From Lodderomyces elongisporus (taxonomy: Eukaryota > Ascomycota > Pichiomycetes > Serinales > Debaryomycetaceae), in NCBI RefSeq assembly GCF_030384665.1, contig NC_083674.1, positions 1,798,001 to 1,862,000 of the forward strand: a stretch of DNA of 64,000 nucleotides, read 5' to 3'. The notes under the pieces are model-generated. The model did no database searches and was not told the origin of the DNA. It saw only the letters and a program-made list of their open reading frames with translations. Below are positions 52,212 to 61,266 of this stretch, piece after piece. Numbering within the stretch: position 1 is the stretch's first letter; every line of letters begins with the position of its first letter. Position numbers and translations under genes: made by a program.

Positions 52212-53774
52212 ATGTTTAAAGCAAGCGGAAGACTAAGGTCATGTCTACCGCTCCATTCAAATGCGCATTGTCGACCTGTGAGATTTTTATCAATAGTTGA
52301 CAAGCAAAATTTCAAGAGCGTTTCTGATGTCGTGACAAAGTTTGAAGAAAGAGGACCTGTGCCATCAGAAGAATCCAAATGGGATAGTTTTTTGAGTGCT
52401 ATCAAAACAACAAATCCACGATTACGACGAGATAATCAACAAGACTTGACTTTGCAAACAAAAAAAGACATCGGTGCACCGGAGCAGCCATCAGTTTCCA
52501 GTACTAAAATAATCAACCAAAGGAGCTCTATAAATGACATTCAAAATACCTTACTTCAAATCGAATCGAAAAAGGAACTCAAGGAATTTTTGGATTTGAT
52601 TGAGAAAATGCAGGTTCCAGTATTTAATAATTGCCCATTTATCCAGTTTCTTTTAAGTTCACGAAAAGATGATTTTCACGTTTCTAATAACTTGTGGATA
52701 CGACATCGGAAAGTTTGTACTCTTAATATAGAGCAGAGCCAAGTTGATTGGGTATATTTATACTTGTTCCGTTTTAATGACAACATTGTTCATATTCCAA
52801 ATTTCAATTTACAATGGATTAAAATCAGTGAACATTTCCCAGATTTGATCCTGACTTATATGCTGAGTTATCTACATTCGCTAGTCAACGTGGGTCAGAA
52901 GGAACTTGCTATAAATTACTTACTGGACTGGGTAAAAGATAAGAGAATTGATGTTCAACACTTTCCTATAAACAAACTTATCGAAATTCTAATAAGAGAG
53001 AAAGATCAGGAAATATTACCAAATGTATTACACGAATTGAAAGCAAAAAAGATTGCTTCAATAGATGACATGACATGGGTAAAGATACTTGATTATGGGT
53101 TGCGAAATAGCATTTACAAACTTGTATTAATTGCATATCGTGATTATATAATGAGACAATACCCAACAGGCAAGATACATGCCGAGGATGTTATATTGAA
53201 CCAGAAAGTGTCCAACGATTCTGTTTTAAACTCAATGAGTAACAAGTTTCTTTTGGATATCTTACAATGTTTTTCAGTAAACGGGGACGTTGAACTGACC
53301 ATGGACTTGATCGAGAGTCATTTCTTTCATAGACTGTTGACGGGAGGCACAAAAATGAACAAAGATCTTTGTGTTCGTATCATCGAGAGCTACTGCTACC
53401 GACTTGAAGTGCAACGTCGACAGAATAAACAGAAAATATCATTTGAAGATATGCAAAAGCTTATCGTAATGATTGATCAGTTTGTCAAAAACAACTTGGA
53501 AGCAAATTTACCGCTCATCAATGCACAAGATCTTTCCTTACCCATGAGCATACTTTTTGGTGGTTCCAATTCACAGCATTCCAAAAAACTGCTAACAAGA
53601 ATAGATATAGATAGGTACTTGGCAGTTGCTGATAATTTAGATATAAACAACATCACTAAGGATATCTATATGGATTGCTTATTTGACTTTATGATGAAAA
53701 ATAGGACACATCAAAAAACATTCCTAGTAGTTGCAATCTGCAAAGCTGCATGGAATCAAGTTACGCATCTGTGA
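52212..53774 (+). CDS. Predicted mitochondrial protein with helical repeats
   Basis: 520 residues. The first ~30 are rich in Arg and Ser/Leu with no acidic residue (MFKASGRLRSCLPL..., then RPVRFLS), a clear mitochondrial targeting pattern. The rest is mostly helical with pairs of hydrophobic helices resembling pentatricopeptide-like repeats found in yeast mitochondrial mRNA-stability and translation factors. I cannot name it. It shares a divergent promoter with NDUFAF5 and ends 132 bp from the convergent gene. Confidence 0.75.
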   Translation: MFKASGRLRSCLPLHSNAHCRPVRFLSIVDKQNFKSVSDVVTKFEERGPVPSEESKWDSFLSAIKTTNPRLRRDNQQDLTLQTKKDIGAPEQPSVSSTKIINQRSSINDIQNTLLQIESKKELKEFLDLIEKMQVPVFNNCPFIQFLLSSRKDDFHVSNNLWIRHRKVCTLNIEQSQVDWVYLYLFRFNDNIVHIPNFNLQWIKISEHFPDLILTYMLSYLHSLVNVGQKELAINYLLDWVKDKRIDVQHFPINKLIEILIREKDQEILPNVLHELKAKKIASIDDMTWVKILDYGLRNSIYKLVLIAYRDYIMRQYPTGKIHAEDVILNQKVSNDSVLNSMSNKFLLDILQCFSVNGDVELTMDLIESHFFHRLLTGGTKMNKDLCVRIIESYCYRLEVQRRQNKQKISFEDMQKLIVMIDQFVKNNLEANLPLINAQDLSLPMSILFGGSNSQHSKKLLTRIDIDRYLAVADNLDINNITKDIYMDCLFDFMMKNRTHQKTFLVVAICKAAWNQVTHL

Positions 53775-53906
53775 TGGTTGCAATGATCATCCACCTTTTG
53801 TAGCATAGTAATACCCGGATTTTAAGATTATATGTATATATATATATGTATGTATATGTGTGTGTGTGTGTATGTGTGTCATCACATTCAATCTTGCTAG
53901 TAAACA

Positions 53907-54716
53907 TTAGCCACTGATTGCAGCTTTCAAATCATCTTCATTGATTTCAATTCTTTTTAGTCCCTCGGCTCTCTTTTTACGTCGAGCACCGTTCTTTCCG
54001 CAAATACTATCGTCATTTTCATTTTCAATTTCATGCATATATCCTTCATCCTCCTCATCACTGTAGTAAAGGGTTATATGTGGTAGTGATGTTGAATTGA
54101 AAGAACTTAGCATTGTGGAATCAACAGCCATTTGAAGGATTCTATTGGCATGACAGGCTAGCTTGTCTTCGGAGTCATCAGTGGATTGTTCTTCACCACT
54201 AGGTAGTTTGTCATTTTGCTGTATTTGTTCCTTTAACTGTTGCTGTTGTTTTCTTCGTGGAGTTGATTGTAACTTCACATCAACAGGATCTACATTTGCT
54301 TCTTCGGATAAGATCCGCTTCTTATTTCTATCACTGGTTATATTAATGATGTTTTCTTTGTCACCAAGATTTGAGTTCTTCAGATTATACGTTAATGCAT
54401 TGTCCAAAATACTCTTTGTATTTGAAGAAAGGCTGATTGAAGAGGATGGTATTTGTATCTTTACTTGATCAAGAGCATTTCTGCTCTCTTTCAAGATCCC
54501 AGAAAGTGCATTGTTTTCGTCTACTCTAGCATCGGCAGTGTCGGCAGTGGCGGCAGCAGGCACAATGACCGTGTCATTAGTGTAGATGGCTTTAGGTAGA
54601 TTGGTGAACGTATATTTATTTTGTTTATTTTCTTTTGACAGATGGTTGAAATCATCAATGATATTAGGCATTCGATTACTTTGATTAAGACGAGGGGTGT
54701 TTGTAATGTCTCTCAT
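53907..54716 (-). CDS. Disordered protein with two KEN boxes
   Basis: 269 residues from the ATG at 54716 (two upstream codons start at TTG). Mostly polar with no fold or membrane segment. It contains KEN twice (SKENKQ near residue 28 and DKENII near residue 120), a motif used by APC/C for cell-cycle degradation, basic patches (RRKQQQQ; ARRKKRAEGLKR) and an acidic patch with an aromatic run (LYYSDEEDEG, about 217-226). The general form resembles cell-cycle regulators such as securin, but no sequence signature proves it. Confidence 0.7.
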   Translation of the reverse strand: MRDITNTPRLNQSNRMPNIIDDFNHLSKENKQNKYTFTNLPKAIYTNDTVIVPAAATADTADARVDENNALSGILKESRNALDQVKIQIPSSSISLSSNTKSILDNALTYNLKNSNLGDKENIINITSDRNKKRILSEEANVDPVDVKLQSTPRRKQQQQLKEQIQQNDKLPSGEEQSTDDSEDKLACHANRILQMAVDSTMLSSFNSTSLPHITLYYSDEEDEGYMHEIENENDDSICGKNGARRKKRAEGLKRIEINEDDLKAAISG

Positions 54717-57117
54717 TTTCAATTTTCAAGCTTTTTCTTTGGTCCTAACAATGGGGTTTGAATTATTATTTAATTTAGATTAGTTTAGTTAAGTTTCTGA
54801 AAGTGTTTTAGGTGTTGGAGGAAGATAAAAATTTCTCTTACTTTCTTGTGAATGACAATATTTAATATGTGATTTGAATAAAATGAATAAGATACAGAAT
54901 GTTAAAGAGACAGATAGGAGAAAAAAGGTGTGTGTGTGTGTGTGTGGGGGGGGGGGGAAGGGAGGGAGAGTAAAATGTGGTTCAAGAGAAATCAATTTGG
55001 ATTGGATGTTTCAATGTGGCAGTTGAAGGACATGGAAATCAGGTGCCTGTTAGAAAGATTCAGAAGGGGGAGGGGAGGGGGAAGAATGGTTTGGGCTATG
55101 CTGTTTATCTATTTGCCAAATCTGTATCGAGTTTCGGAGTTAACGATTTCTCGCTTACTTCTTATTGTCTGAAACGAACTTTCTGGTCTAAAAATTACCA
55201 GCGCCTGTACTAGACAAGAGAAATCATACGTGTATAAACTCCTTTTATTTACGAGATCGAACAAAACCTCATTACTTTAAATTCTATAGCAATGGGTTTC
55301 AGGTGGTTTCTGAGTGGGTTTTAAACATTTTGTACCAAAGGTTTGTCATTCATGTATATCAGACTCCAAAGATCAATTACACTGTACTGTGACTTAAATC
55401 ATTTTGTATTTTTTCATACCTTTTTCATACTTCTTTCATCTCTTGATCAGAAACACAAGTTACCCAGAGCATTTCAAGGGTAAAGATAAAAGTTGTATCT
55501 ACACTCAATAAACCTTACAAATGCGCTATATTTGTGATGATGCCTAAATTGTCATATGTTCATTGATAATGAATAATAGCTCAATACATTTTAGATCAAA
55601 TATAGCTATATATATATATATATATATACATAGATACATAAATATGTACAAGATTGTGTATAACGTGAAGAAACGGCAGCCATCATAAATTATTCTAATA
55701 CTTCCTCGGCAGATAGTCGTAAAAAATATCATGTTTCTGGTTTTGATTATATGCTCGCATTATGGAAGCACCACATAGTAATCATTGGTCTGTCGTTCAT
55801 TCTGCAAACAATTTATGGGCCCGCCCATATTGAAAATGTGTACCAGTGGGAAGAAGCAGCGAACAAGGACCTCTCCAAAACTCATGGAATCAAACATGTA
55901 TTTCGCCTGCTAAACTTTTCATCCTTTTTTTTTTACAAATACATTTAATAATTTGAATGATTGTTTCCTCCTCTTTTTGACTATCAGCATTTATATTTTA
56001 GCTTTCAATGAATTGAAAATACAGTTTTTCTCTCTCCGCCGGGGGGGGGGGGGAAGTAGGAGGAAGAAATGAACGCATTGTGTCGAGAATATCAAAATCT
56101 CTCACTATTCTGTTTCTTCACCATCTCTTCCTGTTGCTTAAATTTTTCGTTTGTATCGTTTCCGTGCAAACTATCCACGGGACAAGGTAATACTGAGTTT
56201 GCACCAACAAGCATAAAGCAGATGGCAAATGTGGAAGTGAACAACGATTGTGTAAACTTATTCCTCTGACTAGCTTTGATATACTGAAACATTACTTTTT
56301 TAATTTAAATATTTAATGATTAATCTATTTGTTCGGAGTGTTTGGTGACCTCTTTTATTGCTCGAGAATAGTCCAGTGAAAGAAACGAAAATTAGAATTA
56401 TCCAGTAGTATACGATTCTTGCGTCCGCTAGATGGAAACCGCTACCAGCAAAGGAAGGAAGAAAGACGAAAAAGATGGGGGAAATTATTGGAATGGAAAC
56501 AGGCAACTACTGTTTCGAAAACTAGACGAGTCTGTGTGGGCTTCTGAGTAATAATGGTAAACTAATGAGTGGTGTTTTGTATTTTTTCTTTAATAATTTT
56601 AAGAATCTGGATTTTTCAAAGTCTGCCAAAGTCTGCCAAAATGCTTTAGAAAAATGAAAAGCAAAACACATGTCATCTGACTATATGCAGGACAAAAATG
56701 AAAATTTTAGCCAATCACTGCGGTGGTGATGGTACAGCCTTTTATATGAATAAAAGAAAAAAAAATCGATTCTATAAGATTATAGCCAGAAAGTAATAAT
56801 TGCCAATGTCATATAAAGTATGCAACATGATACTCATGGGTCTTTCTAACTCGATTATGAAGGGTAGAAATGAGAATATCTACAGCATATTTACACTGTT
56901 GATGACCAATACTTTAAAAATTTTTTCGAATTGGGGTTCAAAGTTTCCACCTAAACGCCAAAGGTTCGATTTGCAAATACACATCTATTAGATCATTATA
57001 TACACATGTCAAAAGGTTTCTCAACTATCCTGACTCTTTCCTTTTTTCTATTTGTCTATTTTTCATTCTTTCATTTTTTTCATTTATTCATTTTAGCATT
57101 TTAGCATTCTCTTCTCC
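54717..57117. other. 2.4-kb intergenic region with one small minus-strand gene
   Basis: Contains a GT run then G-run (54928-54957), TATATA (55605-55626), a G-run (56040-56053), a small membrane-protein gene (56092-56292, minus) and short frames that I do not call. A plus-strand frame from GTG at 54977 to 55213 reads without stop in a protein-like way but lacks ATG; it may be a decayed fragment. Confidence 0.5.
56092..56292 (-). CDS. Small single-span membrane protein, possibly mitochondrial
   Basis: 66 residues from an ATG at 56292. Basic amino-terminal stretch (about 1-13), one hydrophobic segment (about 16-36), then a conserved-looking CPVDS motif (residues 37-41) and a charged Lys/Glu-rich tail. 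The codon choice is yeast-like (aag, gtt, ttg, ggt), and the hydrophobic-then-CPVDS pattern looks like a real small mitochondrial inner-membrane protein rather than noise. I do not recognise the family. A 66-codon frame on the other strand overlaps it and looks poorer. Confidence 0.55.
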   Translation of the reverse strand: MFQYIKASQRNKFTQSLFTSTFAICFMLVGANSVLPCPVDSLHGNDTNEKFKQQEEMVKKQNSERF

Positions 57118-57417
57118 TTAATCGTACACCTTCAGTGTCCCATTTTTGATCACTTCGAATCCTTTAGCAAACTTCCTTTCTTGATTTACCTCCTCTTTTG
57201 TCTTTTTCTCCTCTGAAAGCTCTACTTTAACCAATTCCTTGATCTTTGTTAAAGAACTAGCAGATGATGGTGACACTTTTGCATACACCACCTGATTTCT
57301 TCGCTTGAGGCCAAAAGCTTGGAGCACCGCTCGTGTTTTCACGGGCACACCTATGCTTGAGCGATGTTGTGTAATCCTGTAATATAGCGTCTTTGCAGCA
57401 GGGTTAAGCGACGACAT
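57118..57417 (-). CDS. MRPL33: Mitochondrial ribosomal protein uL30m
   Basis: 99 residues matching the L30 family: YYRITQHRSSIGVPVKTRAVLQAFGLKRRNQ is the typical start (IxLxRSxIG...LxxLGLxRxxQxV). A basic carboxyl extension follows. Yeast Mrpl33 has 86 residues. It is a large-subunit protein of the mitochondrial ribosome. It is divergent from CIN1 with a 504-bp gap. Confidence 0.93.
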   Translation of the reverse strand: MSSLNPAAKTLYYRITQHRSSIGVPVKTRAVLQAFGLKRRNQVVYAKVSPSSASSLTKIKELVKVELSEEKKTKEEVNQERKFAKGFEVIKNGTLKVYD

Positions 57418-57921
57418 TTTCTCGGTACTATGTTAATCTTTTTCTTTTTCTTTTCCTTTTCCTTTTTTTTTTTCTTCTTGCTTTGTTTTATTTTACTTCT
57501 TAAATGGTCAAGATGTATTTCTTTTGACCAATCCTTATTAGTAATGAAGAAGTAGCAAATCTGTGTAGATAAGATTAAATAAAATGAAATGAAAAGTAAC
57601 TTGAAACTAGGGCTTTTATGATATATTAAATTTCGTAGCGTTGTCTTTGCTGTTTAGTACCAAATATCAACACACGCTTTCACAGATTTTTCATTTCCTT
57701 TTCATTCCCATGTCGCTGTTTTCTTTTTCTTTTTTTTTTTTCTTCTTTTCTTTTTCTGTTTCTCCGAATCAATTTTTGTTACCTATTCGCTTCTTCTGCG
57801 AACATATGTGAAATATAAAAATTGTAATGTCTAAAGTACTGCAAAATTCATCGCCAATCTAAATATAAAACACCGCTTCACCTTCCACGTCCATTTCTAT
57901 CCCCTCCCTTATCATTATGCT
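57418..57921. promoter_or_regulatory. Divergent promoter (MRPL33 / CIN1)
   Basis: 504 bp, T-rich on both sides with CTTTTT-type runs; no ORF or clear site recognised. Confidence 0.5.
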
Positions 57922-60900
57922 ATGGACGATTTACAACATGTTCAAGTTTACAAGAATGATGGCCAATTACAATTAAAAATTCAGCAATTGCTTCAGAAGT
58001 TGCACGATATTTGTGCGCCTAGCTCAAAACACTCAAGTCAAGACCTCAAGATTGTGCTTCAAAGTATAACTTTTGAATTGGACGCGACAATTAGGCAATA
58101 TGAGCCACAACCCCAACTACTCGAAAAGCATCTAGAGCAGTATATCACGTCTTTACTGAAAACATTTTTAGATTACGAACTGTCGCGTGAATATGTTGGT
58201 GCAATTGTCTACTCATTCACAAAAGTTTGTGGAGTCAAGGCTGTTATATTGCAATTCCCACCAGATGTTTACTTGTTTGATAAGCTTATTGAGATATGCC
58301 AGAAACTGGACCTGGACGCTATTGAGTATGCGTGTTTACTGTGGCTATGTAATATGGTAATTGTACCGTTTCCATTGTCCAGCATAGACGTCTCATTATC
58401 AGATAAGGCATTTGCTATCGGCAAGGAACATTTACACAGGTATTCTAACTGTTCAAAAGTTCAAGTGATCTCGCTGATTTTGTTATCACGTCTTTTGACT
58501 CGGCCAGATAGCAAATTTTTGTTACAATCTTATGTTGAAACGTTCAAAAATACATGGCCTGCGCTAAATCCAGATGTCAAGTTGGGCCATCTTTTAGTGC
58601 TCAATAAAATATTGAAAAGAGCTCAACTAAAGCATTCTGATATGGAGGTCATATACAATTGTATTTTGAATGATTTATTATTGATTGAAATATCAAGTTT
58701 AAATGCTCTTTACATGATTAAAATATTGGGCAAAATGGGTAAACGGTATATCCAAAGTTTTGAGTATGGAACTGTGGCAGACATAATTAATACTCTTGTA
58801 AATGAAATCTTGTTAAGTGAACGAACCATTACGGGCTTTGATACAAACTTGAGATACGGAATGGCCAAGGCACTTTGCACACTTGTATCGCAATTATCAT
58901 TTCAAGCCATCAATTATCAAAGTCAGGTTATTGAATTTATTTTTGACTTGATTACTGTGCATGCCAGTAATGAGGAGATAAATTTTCCAGTAACTCACAC
59001 AGCTTTGTTAACTTTGGGGTATATTGCTTTGCTGAACAAGCTCCCTGAGAAATTTGTTGACCAGAGTTTGGAGATTGCCAGAAGATTTCTCTTTTACAAA
59101 GTTAATAGAGGTACAGTTGTAATTGGAAGCCAAATTCGCGATTCTTCTTGTTTTTTGATCTGGGCTATTGTGCGTAATTTGAGACAAATTCCACAGCAAA
59201 ACGGAAAGAGTACAGTTGCAAAAGTATTTGAGGATTTACTCGTTGTTTTGATTTTTGACAATGAGTTGATTGTAAAAAAATGTGGCATGGCTGTTATTCA
59301 AGAGATCTTGGGAAGATTGGGACCTCAGATAATTCCCATAGAAAATGCAATTGCGAGAGGAGAATACATTTTAAAATTTGTCGAGCTGCTCGGTAATCTT
59401 CATTTGAATCAAAAAATATGCTACCTGTTTGTTGATGAATATTACAATGCCATTGACATGGGTTTCTTGATTGAACCTTTGGTAAAGCATATTTGTGAGG
59501 AAGATGGGGATGGTAAGTATCTTAATAAATTATTGCAGCAGCAGCAGCAGCAACAACAACAATTTCAACAACAACAAGTGCGACAACTAAAGCTGCTTCA
59601 ACTTCCTGATAAATTGTTTTTGCGTTTAAACATCAGCCGTCCTCCGACCCCAGATGTGATAAAGAACATGTTTATCAAGTCAAAGAAGTGGCATATTTTG
59701 TATGATGTCGATGATTTCCGTGAAGCAGCAACCCAACTTTTTACAGATTTTGAATTTGACAATACCAACACTGAACTCATCAAAGGATATTTGAATTATA
59801 TCAAGGACAGACAACTTGAGAATTACCTGGAGTGGCATAATCTTTTGCAAGCCACTAAAAATGAGCAATTACTTGAGGAGTTTCGTGCAATCATTGCTAA
59901 CCAAGATTCAGTTCCTTTAGACGAAATAGTTAATCATTTACCACACAATACAGTGCTTTCGAAAACAATATTTGATTTCAAGCATTTTAGCCAGGATCAG
60001 CTTATACAATTAGTACAAAAGCTAAGAAATACTGATACATTCAATGCGAATATTAGGGCGAATATGATTGATAACTTGAGTGACAACCTTGGGGGCAACT
60101 ATGCATCTAGTTTTCAAATTGAGCAGTTACTTGATCTATTTGATGACTATACCACCACTGACCAGGGCGATGTTGGTTCCAAAGTGCGCTCTTCCATGAT
60201 TCGATTAGTGCGGAACAATAAGTTCCATTGCGTTGAGCTTGATCTTAAGCTTATTCGACTTAGCGGGGAACTTATGGATACTATCCGGCACTCTTCATTT
60301 AGACTTTTAGCCGGTAAACCATTTTCTTGGCCAAACTTGTTTGATTATTACAACAATTCAATTGCAGATTCACAAATGAAGACTGAGTTTTGGCGTGGTG
60401 TGGTTTTCACTATTGGTTCAACCATAGGGAACTCCAAAACTATAAATGAAGGATTCAATGAAATGCTTTGCCATAAAATTACCACTTCTGATATCGACAT
60501 CTTGTTGAGCTTTGTGAGTTTACGCAAAAACCGCAAGATGAATCGTCGAGAGTTGAAATGTGCACAGTGTACATTGCAGCTAATTTTAAAGCTTTTTGAG
60601 GCTAATTATCAGTTTCCCCAAGATCTAAACTTTACACATATTTTTGTCGCATGTTATAATATGCACATCAACACAAGAAATATGAACCGTATTAAAACTG
60701 TTTTGATGATATTTTATTACATTGCATTGAAATCTGAAACGTGCAAGCAACGAGTTTACGATCGATACCTTTGGATATTGAAGAATCATACACTTAATGA
60801 AGTGAAAGTATTTGTGGGTGAAGTCATCTTATTCAACATTGTTAATGACTTAAATATAGTGCATGAAATTGAAGATGATAATTTGTTTGCTTCATACGAA

Positions 60901-60963
60901 AAAATAGATTGGTTCGATATTGATGACCAGGCCATGGAGTTGGCAGAGGCTGTACTCAAGTGA
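57922..60963 (+). CDS. CIN1: Tubulin-folding cofactor D
   Basis: 1013 residues, the size of yeast Cin1 (1014). HEAT-type helical repeats run through most of the length, and the segment EYVGAIVYSFTKVCGVKAVILQFP near residue 94 followed by CLLWLCNMVIVPFPL (about residues 139-153) matches the conserved start of the TBCD family. A poly-Gln insert lies about residues 539-556. Cin1 helps fold beta-tubulin and release alpha/beta dimers in the cytosol with Pac2 and Cin4/Arl2. The gene is intronless as read; the ATG at 57922 is close to the promoter. Confidence 0.93.
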   Translation: MDDLQHVQVYKNDGQLQLKIQQLLQKLHDICAPSSKHSSQDLKIVLQSITFELDATIRQYEPQPQLLEKHLEQYITSLLKTFLDYELSREYVGAIVYSFTKVCGVKAVILQFPPDVYLFDKLIEICQKLDLDAIEYACLLWLCNMVIVPFPLSSIDVSLSDKAFAIGKEHLHRYSNCSKVQVISLILLSRLLTRPDSKFLLQSYVETFKNTWPALNPDVKLGHLLVLNKILKRAQLKHSDMEVIYNCILNDLLLIEISSLNALYMIKILGKMGKRYIQSFEYGTVADIINTLVNEILLSERTITGFDTNLRYGMAKALCTLVSQLSFQAINYQSQVIEFIFDLITVHASNEEINFPVTHTALLTLGYIALLNKLPEKFVDQSLEIARRFLFYKVNRGTVVIGSQIRDSSCFLIWAIVRNLRQIPQQNGKSTVAKVFEDLLVVLIFDNELIVKKCGMAVIQEILGRLGPQIIPIENAIARGEYILKFVELLGNLHLNQKICYLFVDEYYNAIDMGFLIEPLVKHICEEDGDGKYLNKLLQQQQQQQQQFQQQQVRQLKLLQLPDKLFLRLNISRPPTPDVIKNMFIKSKKWHILYDVDDFREAATQLFTDFEFDNTNTELIKGYLNYIKDRQLENYLEWHNLLQATKNEQLLEEFRAIIANQDSVPLDEIVNHLPHNTVLSKTIFDFKHFSQDQLIQLVQKLRNTDTFNANIRANMIDNLSDNLGGNYASSFQIEQLLDLFDDYTTTDQGDVGSKVRSSMIRLVRNNKFHCVELDLKLIRLSGELMDTIRHSSFRLLAGKPFSWPNLFDYYNNSIADSQMKTEFWRGVVFTIGSTIGNSKTINEGFNEMLCHKITTSDIDILLSFVSLRKNRKMNRRELKCAQCTLQLILKLFEANYQFPQDLNFTHIFVACYNMHINTRNMNRIKTVLMIFYYIALKSETCKQRVYDRYLWILKNHTLNEVKVFVGEVILFNIVNDLNIVHEIEDDNLFASYEKIDWFDIDDQAMELAEAVLK

Positions 60964-61266
60964 TTGTATGAGAATCGATTTTTTTTTCTTTTTTTTTTTT
61001 GCAGCTATGATAATTAGTATAGTATCAATTGGTAGTCATATTTATTCTGGAATTTGAGCCGCAACTCTATTATATGGATATTCTTCTGATGCGCATTTTT
61101 TTTTTGTCTTCTCCAACTCGATGATCATCTCTCACTTTCTCACTAATTCACTCTCTCACGCAATATTTACGACCAAAACCAAAACCAAAACCAAAGTTGT
61201 AACAGCAACAGCAACAGCAACAGCCAATTATAATCACAACGACAAGAGCTATATTTATAAACAATA
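60964..61266. promoter_or_regulatory. Intergenic between CIN1 and KRI1
   Basis: 303 bp. T-runs near 60978-61002, CT repeats (61127-61158) and an AACC/AACAGC repeat (61174-61225) just before the KRI1 ATG. It holds the CIN1 3' end and the KRI1 promoter. Confidence 0.5.

Noticed and set aside
56069..56269. Plus-strand ORF overlapping the small membrane-protein gene
   Set aside because: Antisense to the better-looking minus-strand frame, with a Ser/Phe/Cys-rich composition typical of a shadow frame.
56960..56985. ggttcgatttg resembling a tRNA B box
   Set aside because: No tRNA fold can be drawn; the flanks do not pair.
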